This document shows, one piece after another, positions 43,131-52,455 of a stretch of DNA of 64,000 nt; within the stretch, counting starts at the first letter, position 1, and each line of letters opens with the position of its first letter. The notes under the pieces are model-generated. The model was not told where the DNA came from. It did not search any database and was given only the letters and a program-made list of their open reading frames with translations. Location of the stretch: the NCBI RefSeq assembly GCF_014650715.1, contig NZ_BMVM01000001.1:868001-932000 (forward strand). Reading direction: 5' to 3'. Position numbers and translations under genes: made by a program. The DNA is from Streptomyces bluensis. GTDB lineage: Bacteria; Actinomycetota; Actinomycetes; Streptomycetales; Streptomycetaceae.

Positions 43131-44369
43131 ATGGCAGGCAACTCGGACCCGCTCACGCCGCGGGCCAAGATCGCCGTGACCGCCGGCAAGGCGGTCGCGG
43201 CGGCATCGCGCGCGGCGGGTCGCGGAAGCGGGTCGGTGATCGGCGGCCGGGTGGCGCTCAAACTCGACCCGGACCTCCTCGCCCGGCTGGCCCAGAACCT
43301 GGATGTGATCCTCGTCTCGGCGACCAACGGCAAGACCACGACCACCCGCCTAATCGCGGAGGCCCTGCGCGCCGCGGGCCCGGTCGTGTCGAACGCGCTC
43401 GGCGCCAACATGCCCGCGGGCATCACCTCGGCCCTGGCCGGCAGCTCCGACGCCCGATACGGCGTCATCGAGGTGGACGAGAAGTATCTCGCCGGAGTGG
43501 CACGCGACACGGCCCCGAAGTGCATCGCGCTGCTGAACCTCTCCCGCGACCAGCTCGACCGCGCCGCCGAGACCCGCATGCTCGCCGAGAACTGGCGTGA
43601 GGGACTGGCCGGGTCGAAGGCGGTCGTGGTCGCCAACTGCGACGACCCGCTGGTGGTGTGGGCCGCGTCCTCCTCCCCGAACGTGATCTGGGTCGCCGCC
43701 GGCCAGATGTGGAAGGACGACGCCTGGTCCTGCCCGTCCTGCGGCGGTGTGATGCAGCGCCCCGGCGACGACTGGTACTGCGCCGAGTGCGGCTTCCGCC
43801 GCCCCACACCGAGCTGGGCGCTGTCCGGCGAACACGTCCTGGACCCGCACGGCTCCGCCTGGCCGATCCACCTCCAGCTGCCGGGCCGGGCGAACAAGGC
43901 CAACGCGGCCTCCTCGGCCGCCGTCGCCGCCGTCTTCGGCGTGCCGCCGCAGGTCGCCCTGGAGCGCATGTACCAGGTGCAGGCGGTGGCGGGCCGATAC
44001 GACGTCGTGCAGTTCATGCAGCGCGACCTGCGGCTGCTGCTCGCCAAGAACCCGGCCGGCTGGCTGGAGACGTTCTCGCTGATCGACCCGCCGCCGGCCC
44101 CGGTGATCCTCTCGGTGAACGCGCGCGGCGCCGACGGCACCGACACCTCCTGGCTGTGGGACGTCGACTACACGCGGCTGACCGGGCACCCGATCTTCGT
44201 GATCGGCGACCGGAAGCTGGACCTCGCGGTGCGACTTGAGGTGGCGAACCAGCACTTCCAGGTCTGCGAGAACATCGACCAGGCCGTGCAGATGTGCCCG
44301 CCGGGCCGCATCGAGGTCATCGCGAACTACACCGCGTTCCAGGACCTGCGCCGCCACGTCGGCAACTGA
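43131..44369 (+). CDS. murT: Lipid II isoglutaminyl synthase, Mur ligase subunit MurT
   Basis: The 412-residue Mur-ligase-family enzyme has the P-loop ATNGKTTTTR at about residues 63-72, a central Mur ligase core and a Cys4 zinc ribbon (CPSCGG ... CAECGF, about residues 200-223) characteristic of MurT, plus the C-terminal DUF1727 region. With GatD it amidates D-Glu of lipid II to D-isoglutamine. AAGGAGG stands before ATG 43131. gatD follows after 38 bp. Confidence 0.95.
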   Translation: MAGNSDPLTPRAKIAVTAGKAVAAASRAAGRGSGSVIGGRVALKLDPDLLARLAQNLDVILVSATNGKTTTTRLIAEALRAAGPVVSNALGANMPAGITSALAGSSDARYGVIEVDEKYLAGVARDTAPKCIALLNLSRDQLDRAAETRMLAENWREGLAGSKAVVVANCDDPLVVWAASSSPNVIWVAAGQMWKDDAWSCPSCGGVMQRPGDDWYCAECGFRRPTPSWALSGEHVLDPHGSAWPIHLQLPGRANKANAASSAAVAAVFGVPPQVALERMYQVQAVAGRYDVVQFMQRDLRLLLAKNPAGWLETFSLIDPPPAPVILSVNARGADGTDTSWLWDVDYTRLTGHPIFVIGDRKLDLAVRLEVANQHFQVCENIDQAVQMCPPGRIEVIANYTAFQDLRRHVGN

Positions 44370-44407
44370 GCACCCGACCACGAACGACTCAGAGGGGCAC
44401 TGACTTC

Positions 44408-45136
44408 ATGAGCGACAACAGCCTGCGGGTCGTCTGGGTCTACCCGGACCTGCTCAGCACGTACGGCGACCAGGGCAACGTCCTCGTAGTGGAGCGCCGG
44501 GCACGCCAGCGCGGGCTCGACGTGGCACGGCTCGACGTGCGCAGCGACCAGCCGATCCCGACCTCGGGTGACATCTACCTGATCGGCGGCGGCGAGGACC
44601 GTCCGCAGCGGCTCGCGGCCGAGCGGCTGCGGCGCGACGGCCACCTGTACCAGGCCGTGCAGAACGGGGCGATCGTCTTCTCGGTGTGCGCCGGCTACCA
44701 GATCCTCGGCCACGAGTTCATCAACGACCTCGGGCAGCGCGAGCCCGGCCTCGGCCTGCTCGACGTGACCTCGACGCGCGGCGAGGGCGAGCGCTGCGTC
44801 GGTGACGTGTTCGCCGACATCGACCCGCGCCTCGGCCTGCCGCCGCTGACCGGGTTCGAGAACCACCAGGGCGTCACGCACCTCGGCCCCACCGCCCGCC
44901 CCTTCGCACAGGTGAAGATCGGCAAGGGCAACGGCACCGGGGACGGCACGGAGGGCGCGTACAACGACACCGTCTTCGGCACCTACATGCACGGCCCCGT
45001 GCTCGCCCGCAACCCGCAGATCGCGGATCTGCTGCTGAAGCTGGCGCTCGACGTGAACGCGCTGCCGCCGACCGACGACCGCTGGTACGAGGCCCTGCGC
45101 AACGAGCGCATCGCGGCCGCGCAGCAGCCTGCGTGA
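44408..45136 (+). CDS. gatD: Lipid II isoglutaminyl synthase, glutaminase subunit GatD
   Basis: The 242-residue class I glutamine amidotransferase of the CobB/CobQ type has the nucleophile Cys94 in FSVCAGYQILG, an upstream YLIGGGEDRPQ oxyanion region and the catalytic His in GTYMHGP near residue 195. It supplies ammonia to MurT at the membrane during peptidoglycan precursor synthesis. It forms an operon with murT. Confidence 0.95.
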   Translation: MSDNSLRVVWVYPDLLSTYGDQGNVLVVERRARQRGLDVARLDVRSDQPIPTSGDIYLIGGGEDRPQRLAAERLRRDGHLYQAVQNGAIVFSVCAGYQILGHEFINDLGQREPGLGLLDVTSTRGEGERCVGDVFADIDPRLGLPPLTGFENHQGVTHLGPTARPFAQVKIGKGNGTGDGTEGAYNDTVFGTYMHGPVLARNPQIADLLLKLALDVNALPPTDDRWYEALRNERIAAAQQPA

Positions 45137-45137
45137 G

Positions 45138-45161
45138 CCCGTACGGCGGCCCGTACGGCGG
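45138..45161. repeat. Two tandem copies of a 12-bp unit after gatD
   Basis: CCCGTACGGCGG is repeated twice exactly, with a partial third copy, just past the gatD stop. It is short and of unknown meaning. The remaining gap to pfkA contains TAGGGT (45244-45249), a possible -10 element about 65 bp before the pfkA start. Confidence 0.5.
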
Positions 45162-45313
45162 CCCGTCTGACCAGGGCACCGCTCAGGTGTGCGGGGGCGT
45201 CCAGCAGGCGGACGGCCGGTACGGGCCTGCCCCCTCCCGCCGGTAGGGTGGCCGCGATCCTGCCGGACAGGGTGGTCCGGTTCCCGGCCCACGTGGAGAA
45301 GGTGTTTCGGGCT

Positions 45314-46339
45314 ATGCGCATTGGTGTCCTCACGTCGGGCGGCGACTGCCCCGGGCTGAACGCCGTCATCCGGTCCGTCGTACACCGTGCCGTCGTCGAC
45401 CACGGCGACGAGGTCATCGGCTTCCGGGACGGCTGGAAGGGTCTCCTGGAGTGCGACTACCTCAAGCTCGACCTCGACGCGGTGAGCGGCATCCTCGCTC
45501 GCGGCGGCACGATCCTCGGCTCCTCCCGGGTCCGTCCCGAACACCTGCGTGACGGGGTGGAGCGGGCCAAGGGCCACGTCGAGGAACTCGGTCTCGACGC
45601 GATCATCCCGATCGGCGGCGAGGGCACTCTCAAGGCCGCCCGCCTGCTGTCCGACAACGGCCTGCCGATCGTCGGCGTGCCGAAGACCATCGACAACGAC
45701 ATCGCCGTCACGGACGTCACCTTCGGCTTCGACACCGCCGTGGGCGTGGCCACCGAGGCCCTGGACCGGCTGAAGACCACCGCCGAGTCCCACCAGCGTG
45801 TCCTCATCGTGGAGGTCATGGGCCGCCACACCGGCTGGATCGCGCTCCACTCCGGCATGGCGGCCGGCGCCCACGCCATCGTCGTCCCCGAACGACCCTT
45901 CGACATCGAGGAGTTGACGGCGAGGGTCGCCGAACGGTTCTCGGCGGGCAAGCGGTTCGCGATTGTCGTGGCCGCCGAGGGCGCCAAGCCGAAGGCGGGC
46001 TCCATGGAGTTCGACGAGGGCGGCAAGGACATCTACGGCCACGAGCGGTTCGCCGGGATCGCCCGGCAGCTCTCCGTCGAGCTGGAGCAGCGCCTCGGCA
46101 AGGAGGCACGGCCGGTGATCCTCGGGCACGTCCAGCGCGGGGGTACTCCGACGGCGTACGACCGGGTGCTGGCCACCCGGTTCGGATGGCATGCGGTGGA
46201 GGCCGTGCACCGGGGAGAGTTCGGGCGGATGACCGCGTTGCGGGGTACCGACATCGTGCTGGTGCCGTTGGCCGAGGCCGTGGAGACGTTGAAGACGGTG
46301 CCGGAGGAGCGGTACGCGGAGGCGGAGTGCGTGCTGTGA
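45314..46339 (+). CDS. pfkA: 6-phosphofructokinase, ATP-type signature
   Basis: The 341-residue actinobacterial PfkA has the N-terminal MRIGVLTSGGDCPGLN, PIGGEGTLKAA and the catalytic loop PKTIDNDI. The position equivalent to E. coli residue 104 is Gly (GGEGT), as in ATP-dependent enzymes, and position 124 is Lys, as in Streptomyces ATP-PFKs. It is the main glycolytic enzyme candidate in the window. A second homologue near 60.2 kb carries Asp at position 104. A strong terminator follows. Confidence 0.94.
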   Translation: MRIGVLTSGGDCPGLNAVIRSVVHRAVVDHGDEVIGFRDGWKGLLECDYLKLDLDAVSGILARGGTILGSSRVRPEHLRDGVERAKGHVEELGLDAIIPIGGEGTLKAARLLSDNGLPIVGVPKTIDNDIAVTDVTFGFDTAVGVATEALDRLKTTAESHQRVLIVEVMGRHTGWIALHSGMAAGAHAIVVPERPFDIEELTARVAERFSAGKRFAIVVAAEGAKPKAGSMEFDEGGKDIYGHERFAGIARQLSVELEQRLGKEARPVILGHVQRGGTPTAYDRVLATRFGWHAVEAVHRGEFGRMTALRGTDIVLVPLAEAVETLKTVPEERYAEAECVL

Positions 46340-46379
46340 GGGTGCGCGGTCGGTAGCGCCGCCGGCGCCTCGCCCCAAG

Positions 46380-46413
46380 ACTGCCCCCGGCGGCGTTCGC
46401 CGCCGGGGGCAGT
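46380..46413. terminator. Terminator hairpin after pfkA
   Basis: A perfect 16-bp stem runs ACTGCCCCCGGCGGCG against its complement around a two-base TT (UUCG-like) loop, 40 bp past the pfkA stop. It is very G+C rich and lacks a long U run, as is usual for Streptomyces terminators. Confidence 0.82.
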
Positions 46414-46467
46414 TCTAGTCTGGTGCGGACAGACTGCGCTCAACCCCCACGAAACAGGAGCCGGCGG

Positions 46468-47412
46468 ATGGATCACAGCGGGCACGGCATGGATCTCCTG
46501 CCCTTCACACTGGGGCGGGGACTCGGCTGGTCGGCGGACCCGTTCTTCCTCATCGGCTGCCTCGTGGCGCTGGCGCTGTACGGATGGGGGGTCGTCCGGC
46601 TGGTGCGGCGCGGGGACAAGTGGCCGCTGGGGCGGACGGTCGCGTTCGTCTTCGGGGTGCTGCTCGTGCTGCTGATGATGTGCACCAGGCTGAACGACTA
46701 CGGGATGGTCATGTTCAGCGTGCACATGGTGCAGCACATGGTGATCAGCATGCTGGCGCCGATCCTGCTGTTGCTCGGCGCGCCGATCACTCTGGCGTTG
46801 CGGGCGCTGCCGGTCGCGGGGAAGGGGCGCACAGGGCCGCGCGAGGTGCTGCTGATGATGCTGCACAGCCGCTATCTGCGGATCGTGACGCACCCCGCGT
46901 TCACCATCCCCCTCTTCATCGCCAGCCTGTACGCGCTGTACTTCACGCCGCTGTTCGACTTCCTGATGGGCTCCAGGCCGGGGCACATCGCGATGATGGT
47001 GCACTTCCTCGCGGTCGGCCTGGTGTTCTTCTGGCCGATCATGGGCGTCGACCCCGGCCCGCACCGCCCCGGCTATCTGATGCGGATGCTGGAGCTCTTC
47101 GCGGGCATGCCGTTCCACGCGTTCTTCGGAATCGCGCTGATGATGGCGTCGGAGCCGATGGTCGAGACGTACGCGAACCCGCCGGCCTCGCTCGGCATCG
47201 ACGCGCTCGCCGACCAGAACGCGGCGGGCGGTATCGCCTGGGCGTTCAGCGAGATCCCCTCCGTGCTCGTGCTGATCGCGCTGCTCTTCCAGTGGTACGG
47301 CTCCGAGCAGCGCCAGGCCAGGCGCGCGGACCGCGCCGCCGACCGCGACGGGGACAAGGAGTTGGAGGCGTACAACGCCTACCTGGCCTCACTCAACGCA
47401 CGCGGCCGCTGA
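46468..47412 (+). CDS. CtaG/Caa3-type cytochrome c oxidase assembly membrane protein
   Basis: The 314-residue integral membrane protein has about seven predicted transmembrane segments. It has the pattern of the bacterial CtaG (caa3-type oxidase assembly) family: SVHMVQHMVISMLAPILLLLGAP, histidines in MMVHFLAVG and MPFHAFFGIALM. Such proteins help insert copper into cytochrome oxidase. It has a His-rich start (MDHSGHGMD) that may bind metal. AGGAG precedes ATG 46468. Confidence 0.85.
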   Translation: MDHSGHGMDLLPFTLGRGLGWSADPFFLIGCLVALALYGWGVVRLVRRGDKWPLGRTVAFVFGVLLVLLMMCTRLNDYGMVMFSVHMVQHMVISMLAPILLLLGAPITLALRALPVAGKGRTGPREVLLMMLHSRYLRIVTHPAFTIPLFIASLYALYFTPLFDFLMGSRPGHIAMMVHFLAVGLVFFWPIMGVDPGPHRPGYLMRMLELFAGMPFHAFFGIALMMASEPMVETYANPPASLGIDALADQNAAGGIAWAFSEIPSVLVLIALLFQWYGSEQRQARRADRAADRDGDKELEAYNAYLASLNARGR

Positions 47413-47560
47413 GCCCCGTTTCCCGTCGGCCGTCGGCCACCTGCCTCCTCAGGACTACGCGCGGGAGTGCCCGGAAAACGCCCTCGCATGACGCCGTAGG
47501 CGCTGTCGGGCCGCGGAACGGGCACCATGGAGGGAGACCAAGTCTGAGGAGGGTGTCGCG

Positions 47561-47719
47561 ATGCCCGGTTCTACGAAGACGATGGGGGTGCTCACCATGG
47601 GTGGGCTCGTCGTGGTGACGGCCTACACGGTGGCCCTCGGCTCCAATGGCTGGCTGTGGTTCGGCTGGGTCGTCCTCGGCCTGATCACGCTCGCCATGGT
47701 GGCCTCGCAGACCGGCTGA
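47561..47719 (+). CDS. Small membrane protein (52 residues)
   Basis: This short frame encodes a 52-residue protein with two hydrophobic segments (about residues 9-26 and 32-47) separated by SNGWLWFG, ending Gln-Thr-Gly. GAGGAGGG stands 8 nt upstream of the ATG, and the codon use is that of a Streptomyces gene, which together make it credible. It follows the CtaG-like gene by 148 bp. Function is unknown. Confidence 0.7.
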   Translation: MPGSTKTMGVLTMGGLVVVTAYTVALGSNGWLWFGWVVLGLITLAMVASQTG

Positions 47720-47749
47720 TCCCGCGGCATCCGGTCCGCGCACCGCGCA

Positions 47750-48982
47750 TCACTCCCGGGGCAGCCGTCCCCCCGAGTGCACGCCCGGCTGGTACTTCGG
47801 CAGCCGGGCGGTGATCTTCATGCCCGCGCCCACCGCGGTCTCGATGACGAGGCCGTGGTCGTCGCCGTACACTTGGCGGAGCCGCTCGTCGACGTTGCAC
47901 AGGCCGATGCCGCCGGAGGGGCTGCCCTCTCCGGCGAGGATGCGGCGCAGGAGCGCGGGGTCCATCCCGACGCCGTCGTCCTCGATCACGACGAGCGCCT
48001 CGGCGCCCGCGTCCTGGGCGGTGATGCTGATGTGGCTCTTGCCTCCGGCCGTCACCGCCTTGCCCTCCAGACCGTGCTTGACGGCGTTCTCCACGAGGGG
48101 CTGGAGGCAGAGGAAGGGCAGGGCGACCGGGAGGACCTCGGGGGCGATCTGGAGGGTGACCGAGAGACGCTCGCCGAAGCGGGCCCGTACGAGCGCCAAG
48201 TAGTGGTCGATGGCGTGGAGTTCGTCGGCGAGGGTGGTGAAGTCGCCGTGCCTGCGGAACGAGTAGCGGGTGAAGTCGGCGAACTCCAGGAGGAGTTCAC
48301 GGGCGCGCTCGGGGTCGGTGCGGACGAACGAGGCGATCACCGCGAGCGAGTTGAAGATGAAGTGCGGGGAGATCTGGGCGCGCAGTGCCTTGATCTCGGC
48401 CTCGATCAGACGGGTGCGGGAGCGGTCGAGGTCGGCCAGTTCGAGCTGGACGGAGACCCAGCGGGCGACCTCCCCCGCCGCGCGGACGAGGACGGCGGAC
48501 TCGCCGGGCGCGCAGGCGACGAGGGCGCCGTGGACGCGGTCGTCGACGGTGAGGGGAGCGACGACGGCCCAGCGCAGCGGGCAGTCGGGCTCGTCGCACT
48601 TCAGGCGGAACGCCTCGCCGCGCCCGGTCTCCAGGGGGCCGAGGAGCCGTTCCGTGATCTCGGCGCGGTGGTGCTCCCCCACGCCGTCCCAGGCGAGGAC
48701 CGCCTGGTCGTCGGTGAGACAGAGCGCGTCCGTGCCGAGCAGGGTGCGCAGCCGGCGGGCGGACTTGCGGGCCGTCTCCTCGGTGAGTCCGGCGCGCAGC
48801 GGGGGCGCGGCGAGCGAGGCGGTGTGCAGGGTCTCGAAGGTGGCGTGCTCGACGGGTGTGCCGAGCCCGCCGAGGCTGCGCTGCCGGGCGGTGCGGCGGC
48901 CGAGCCAGAACCCGGCGGCCAGCATCGGGAGCACCGCCACGCACAGTCCGGCGAGGAATCCGGTGAGCTCACCCGTTCCCAC
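47750..48982 (-). CDS. LytS-type sensor histidine kinase
   Basis: The 410-residue kinase has one N-terminal transmembrane segment (about residues 7-28), a GAF-like domain (about 90-190), then the LytS His_kinase box LRAQISPHFIFNSLAV with the phospho-acceptor His, and an HATPase_c domain (PLVENAVKHGLEG, IEDDGVGM, GIGLCNVDERL). GTG 48982 overlaps the symporter stop by 14 nt, with GGAGGGTGA upstream. It pairs with the LytTR regulator at the head of the same operon. The GAF domain may sense a small metabolite. Confidence 0.9.
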   Translation of the reverse strand: MGTGELTGFLAGLCVAVLPMLAAGFWLGRRTARQRSLGGLGTPVEHATFETLHTASLAAPPLRAGLTEETARKSARRLRTLLGTDALCLTDDQAVLAWDGVGEHHRAEITERLLGPLETGRGEAFRLKCDEPDCPLRWAVVAPLTVDDRVHGALVACAPGESAVLVRAAGEVARWVSVQLELADLDRSRTRLIEAEIKALRAQISPHFIFNSLAVIASFVRTDPERARELLLEFADFTRYSFRRHGDFTTLADELHAIDHYLALVRARFGERLSVTLQIAPEVLPVALPFLCLQPLVENAVKHGLEGKAVTAGGKSHISITAQDAGAEALVVIEDDGVGMDPALLRRILAGEGSPSGGIGLCNVDERLRQVYGDDHGLVIETAVGAGMKITARLPKYQPGVHSGGRLPRE

Positions 48983-50747
48983 GTGTTCTCACCCTCCTCC
49001 ATGAGTCGGCGCCCGCCTCGATCTCCGTGGCCGCGCCGTGGGCCTGGCCACCGGCGAGCGCCTCCGGAAGGTGGAACCGTGCCAGGATCGCCGACGTCCC
49101 GGCCGGGACCTTCCCGGGCGTGGCCAGCGACACCAGCACCATCGTCAGGAACCCGAGGGGCACGGACCAGAGCGCGGGCCAGGCCAGCAGGGCGTGCAGG
49201 GGCCCGCCCCCGGGGTAGCCCGCCATGGTGGCCGCGACGGCGACGAGCGCCGATCCCCCGCCGACCAGCATCCCGGCGGCCGCGCCCGGCGGGGTGAGCC
49301 GGTGCCACCAGATGCCGAGCACGAGCAGCGGGCAGAACGACGAGGCGGACACGGCGAAGGCGAGGCCCACCGCGTCGGCCACCGGCAGGCCGCCCGCCAG
49401 CGCGCTGACCGCGAGCGGCACCACCATCGCCAGTCCCGTGGCGAACCGGAACTGCCGCACCCCGCGCGAGGGCAGCACGTCCTGGGTGAGCACACCCGCC
49501 ACGGCCATGGTCAGCCCGGAGGCGGTGGACAGGAACGCCGCGAACGCCCCGCCCGCCACCAGCGCGCCCAGCAGGTCCCCGCCGAGCCCGCCGATCATGC
49601 GTTCGGGCAGGAGCAGCACGGCCGCGTCGGCGTCGCCGCTGAGGGTGAGTTCGGGGGCGTACAGGCGGCCCAGCGCACCGTAGAGGGGCGGCAGGAGGTA
49701 GAAGGCGCCGATCAGAGCGAGGACGACGACCGTGGTGCGGCGGGCGGCGACGCCGTGCGGGCTGGTGTAGAAGCGGACGACGACGTGGGGCAGGCCCATG
49801 GTGCCGAGGAAGGTGGCGAGGATCAGTCCGTACGTGGCGTACAGGGGGCGTTCCTCGCGGCCCGCGGCGAGCGAGGTCGACATGCCGCCGTTGCTGCCGC
49901 GGTCCGCCACGGGAACGGCGTCGCCCTCGGTGAAGGTCAGCCGGGTGCCGCGCTCGACGCGGTGGGTGCCGGCGGAGAGGGAGACGCGCTGGTCCTGGTA
50001 GCGGCGGCCGTCGATCGTGCCGGAGGCGGTGACGTCGAGCGGGCGGTCGAGCTTGAGGTCGAGGCTGTCGTCGACGCGGACGACCCGCTGCTCGCGGAAC
50101 GTGGCGGGTTCGTCGAAGGCGTGGCGCGGGGCACCGTCGCCCTGCCAGGCGAGGACGAGGAAGAGGGCGGGGACGAGCAGCGCGGTGAGTTTGAGCCAGT
50201 ACTGGAAGGCCTGCACGAAGGTGATGCTGCGCATACCGCCGGCGGCGACGGTCGCGACCACGACGGCCGCGACGATCACTCCGCCGAGCCAGTCGGGCGC
50301 ATCGGTGAGCACGGCCAAGGTCAGTCCGGCGCCCTGGAGTTGGGGCAGCAGGTACAGCCAGCCGACGCCGACGACGAAGGCCCCCGCGAGCCGCCGTACG
50401 GCCGGTGAGGCGAGCCGGGCCTCGGCGAAGTCGGGCAGGGTGTACGCGCCGGAGCGGCGCAGCGGGGCCGCGACGAACAGCAGCAGCACGAGGTAGCCCG
50501 CGGTGTAGCCGACCGGGTACCAGAGCATGTCGGGGCCCTGGACGAGGACGAGGCCCGCGATGCCGAGGAAGGAGGCGGCGGACAGGTACTCGCCGCTGAT
50601 CGCGGCCGCGTTGAGGCGGGGGCCGACGGTGCGGGAGGCGACGTAGAAGTCGGAGGTCGTCCGGGATATGCGCAGGCCGAACGCGCCGACGAGGATGGTC
50701 GCCACGACGACGAGGGCGACCGCGGGGACCACGTAGTTCTCGTTCAC
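48969..50747 (-). CDS. Sodium:solute symporter, acetate permease (ActP)-like
   Basis: The 592-residue symporter of the SSS family has about 13 hydrophobic segments, including DFYVASRTVGPRLNAAAISGEYLSAASFLGIAG, the sodium-site signature of the acetate/monocarboxylate branch. A large periplasmic loop (about residues 210-300) rich in Arg/Asp separates two halves. It starts with GTG. It lies between a DUF485-like small membrane protein and a LytS kinase in one minus-strand operon, so it probably imports a short-chain acid under that system's control. Confidence 0.9.
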   Translation of the reverse strand: MNENYVVPAVALVVVATILVGAFGLRISRTTSDFYVASRTVGPRLNAAAISGEYLSAASFLGIAGLVLVQGPDMLWYPVGYTAGYLVLLLFVAAPLRRSGAYTLPDFAEARLASPAVRRLAGAFVVGVGWLYLLPQLQGAGLTLAVLTDAPDWLGGVIVAAVVVATVAAGGMRSITFVQAFQYWLKLTALLVPALFLVLAWQGDGAPRHAFDEPATFREQRVVRVDDSLDLKLDRPLDVTASGTIDGRRYQDQRVSLSAGTHRVERGTRLTFTEGDAVPVADRGSNGGMSTSLAAGREERPLYATYGLILATFLGTMGLPHVVVRFYTSPHGVAARRTTVVVLALIGAFYLLPPLYGALGRLYAPELTLSGDADAAVLLLPERMIGGLGGDLLGALVAGGAFAAFLSTASGLTMAVAGVLTQDVLPSRGVRQFRFATGLAMVVPLAVSALAGGLPVADAVGLAFAVSASSFCPLLVLGIWWHRLTPPGAAAGMLVGGGSALVAVAATMAGYPGGGPLHALLAWPALWSVPLGFLTMVLVSLATPGKVPAGTSAILARFHLPEALAGGQAHGAATEIEAGADSWRRVRTRGNG

Positions 50748-50756
50748 GGCCGGCCC

Positions 50757-51116
50757 TCAGCGGTCCTCGACGAGCCGTGCGAAGTCCCGCTCGTTGCGCT
50801 CGGCGCGGCGTACGTGCCAGCGGGCGAGGAGGACGAGCGGCGGGTAGATGCCGAAGCCGAGGACGGCCCATTCGAGGCCGGCGCTGTCGGGCATCGCCAG
50901 GAACACCAGCGGCATCGGCCCGACGAGCAGCACCAGCACCGTGAACACCGCGAGGGCGGTGCGGAGTTGGCTGCGCATGAGGGAGCGGACGTAGGTGTGT
51001 CCGAGGGTGGTCTGTTCGTCGATCTCGGTACGGGGCCGGTAGTAGCCGGAGCCGCGGCGGGTGCGCCGGGGCACTCCGGTGACGACGACGCGGCGTTCGG
51101 TCGGGTCCTGGGGCAT
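50757..51116 (-). CDS. Small membrane protein, DUF485-like symporter partner
   Basis: The 119-residue protein has an Arg-rich N-terminus and two transmembrane segments (about residues 55-77 and 82-100), then a charged C-terminus. In position and size it matches the DUF485-type small proteins that accompany ActP-like symporters. It lies 9 bp before the symporter start and 10 bp after the response regulator stop. Sequence identity to DUF485 is weak, so the family call is tentative. Confidence 0.75.
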   Translation of the reverse strand: MPQDPTERRVVVTGVPRRTRRGSGYYRPRTEIDEQTTLGHTYVRSLMRSQLRTALAVFTVLVLLVGPMPLVFLAMPDSAGLEWAVLGFGIYPPLVLLARWHVRRAERNERDFARLVEDR

Positions 51117-51126
51117 GCCGTCCTCC

Positions 51127-51882
51127 TCAGCCCGTGGTCCGGCGCATCAGCAGGTCGCGCAGCTCGCGGGCGTGGCGGCGGCTGACCTGGAGCTCGACCT
51201 CACCGACGAGGACGCTCACGGTGCCCGCGTCGAGGCGGAGCTCGTCGACGTGGCGGAGGGCGACGAGGTGGCGTCGGTGGATGCGGACGAAACCGCGGGC
51301 CCGCCAGCGCTCCTCCAGTGTGGAGAGCGGGATGCGTACGAGGTGGCTGGCCTGGGCGGTGTGCAGCCGGGCGTAGTCGCCCTGGGCCTCGACATGGGTG
51401 ATGTCGTCGACGGCCACGAAGCGGGTCACGCCGCCGAGCTCGACGGGTATGTGGTCGGGGTCGGGTTCGTGGACGGGTATCGGCGGGGTGGCGTCGAGGA
51501 GTTCGGCGGCGCGGCGGACGGCTTCGGCGAGCCGTTCCCGGCGGACGGGCTTGAGCACGTAGTCGACGGCCTTGAGGTCGAAGGCCTGGACGGCGAAGCC
51601 CTCGTGGGCGGTGACGAAGACGACGAGCGGCGGACGGGCGAAGCCGGTGAGCAGACGGGCCATGTCGAGGCCGTCGAGACCGGGCATGTGGATGTCGAGG
51701 AAGACGACGTCGATCGCGTCGGGCCCGTCGGGGCCGGACTCCAGTGCCCGGTTGATGCGGCGCAGTGCCTCGGTGGCGTCGCTCGCGCCTTCGGCACTGC
51801 TGACCCGGGGGTCGGCCCTGAGCAGGTAGAGCAGTTCCTCAAGGGACGGGTTCTCGTCATCGACGGCGAGCACACGCAGCAT
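51127..51882 (-). CDS. LytTR family response regulator
   Basis: The 251-residue regulator has a receiver domain (residues 1-125) with LAVDDE acidic residues, the phospho-acceptor Asp in VVFLDIHMPGLDG and the Lys in DYVLKPV, then a LytTR DNA-binding domain (about 150-245; FVRIHRRHLVALRHV, VSRRHARELRDLL). It heads a four-gene operon with a small membrane protein, a symporter and its LytS kinase, an arrangement like the pyruvate-responsive LytS/LytTR systems of other bacteria. Confidence 0.93.
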   Translation of the reverse strand: MLRVLAVDDENPSLEELLYLLRADPRVSSAEGASDATEALRRINRALESGPDGPDAIDVVFLDIHMPGLDGLDMARLLTGFARPPLVVFVTAHEGFAVQAFDLKAVDYVLKPVRRERLAEAVRRAAELLDATPPIPVHEPDPDHIPVELGGVTRFVAVDDITHVEAQGDYARLHTAQASHLVRIPLSTLEERWRARGFVRIHRRHLVALRHVDELRLDAGTVSVLVGEVELQVSRRHARELRDLLMRRTTG

Positions 51883-51960
51883 GAACGTGGAGTGTAGGAG
51901 TAATTCGTACCCCAGGACATGTGCCGGGCGTGGATGTCCCGGCTGGATAGGGTTCCGACC

Positions 51961-52452
51961 ATGAACAGCAGGCCCGCGCCGTTCGACGAGCTCGACAGAA
52001 AGATCGTCACCGCCCTCATGGCGAACGCCAGGACCAGCTTCGCCGAGATCGGTGCGGCGATCGGTCTGTCGGCGACGGCGGTCAAGCGGCGTGTGGACCG
52101 GTTGCGGGAGACCGGGGTGATCACCGGGTTCTCGGCCACGGTGAAGCCGTCGGCGCTCGGGTGGCGCACGGAGGCGTACGTGGAGGTGTACTGCGAGGGC
52201 GCGGCGCCGCCCCGGCGGCTGGCGGAGGTCGTGCGCAACCATCCGGAGATCGTGGCCGCCATGACGGTGACGGGTGGCGCGGACGCGTTGCTGCATGTGC
52301 GGGCGCGGGATGTCGAGCACTTCGAGGAGGTGCTGGAGCGGATCCGGATCGAGCCGTTCATCCGGAAGACGATCAGCTACATGGTGCTGTCCCACCTCCT
52401 CCCGGAAAGCCCGGAAGCGGGTGCCAGCCAGCCGGCACCGGAAGGCATGTGA
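51961..52452 (+). CDS. Lrp/AsnC family regulator
   Basis: The 163-residue regulator has an N-terminal AsnC HTH (FAEIGAAIGLSATAVKRRVDRL) and a C-terminal RAM ligand domain (AMTVTGGADALLHVRARD, typical effector-site glycines). It is 148 bp upstream of ddaH-rocD on the same strand and divergent from the LytTR operon. It probably responds to arginine, ornithine or a related amino acid and acts on the repeated half-sites between it and ddaH. Confidence 0.92.
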   Translation: MNSRPAPFDELDRKIVTALMANARTSFAEIGAAIGLSATAVKRRVDRLRETGVITGFSATVKPSALGWRTEAYVEVYCEGAAPPRRLAEVVRNHPEIVAAMTVTGGADALLHVRARDVEHFEEVLERIRIEPFIRKTISYMVLSHLLPESPEAGASQPAPEGM

Positions 52453-52455
52453 ATA

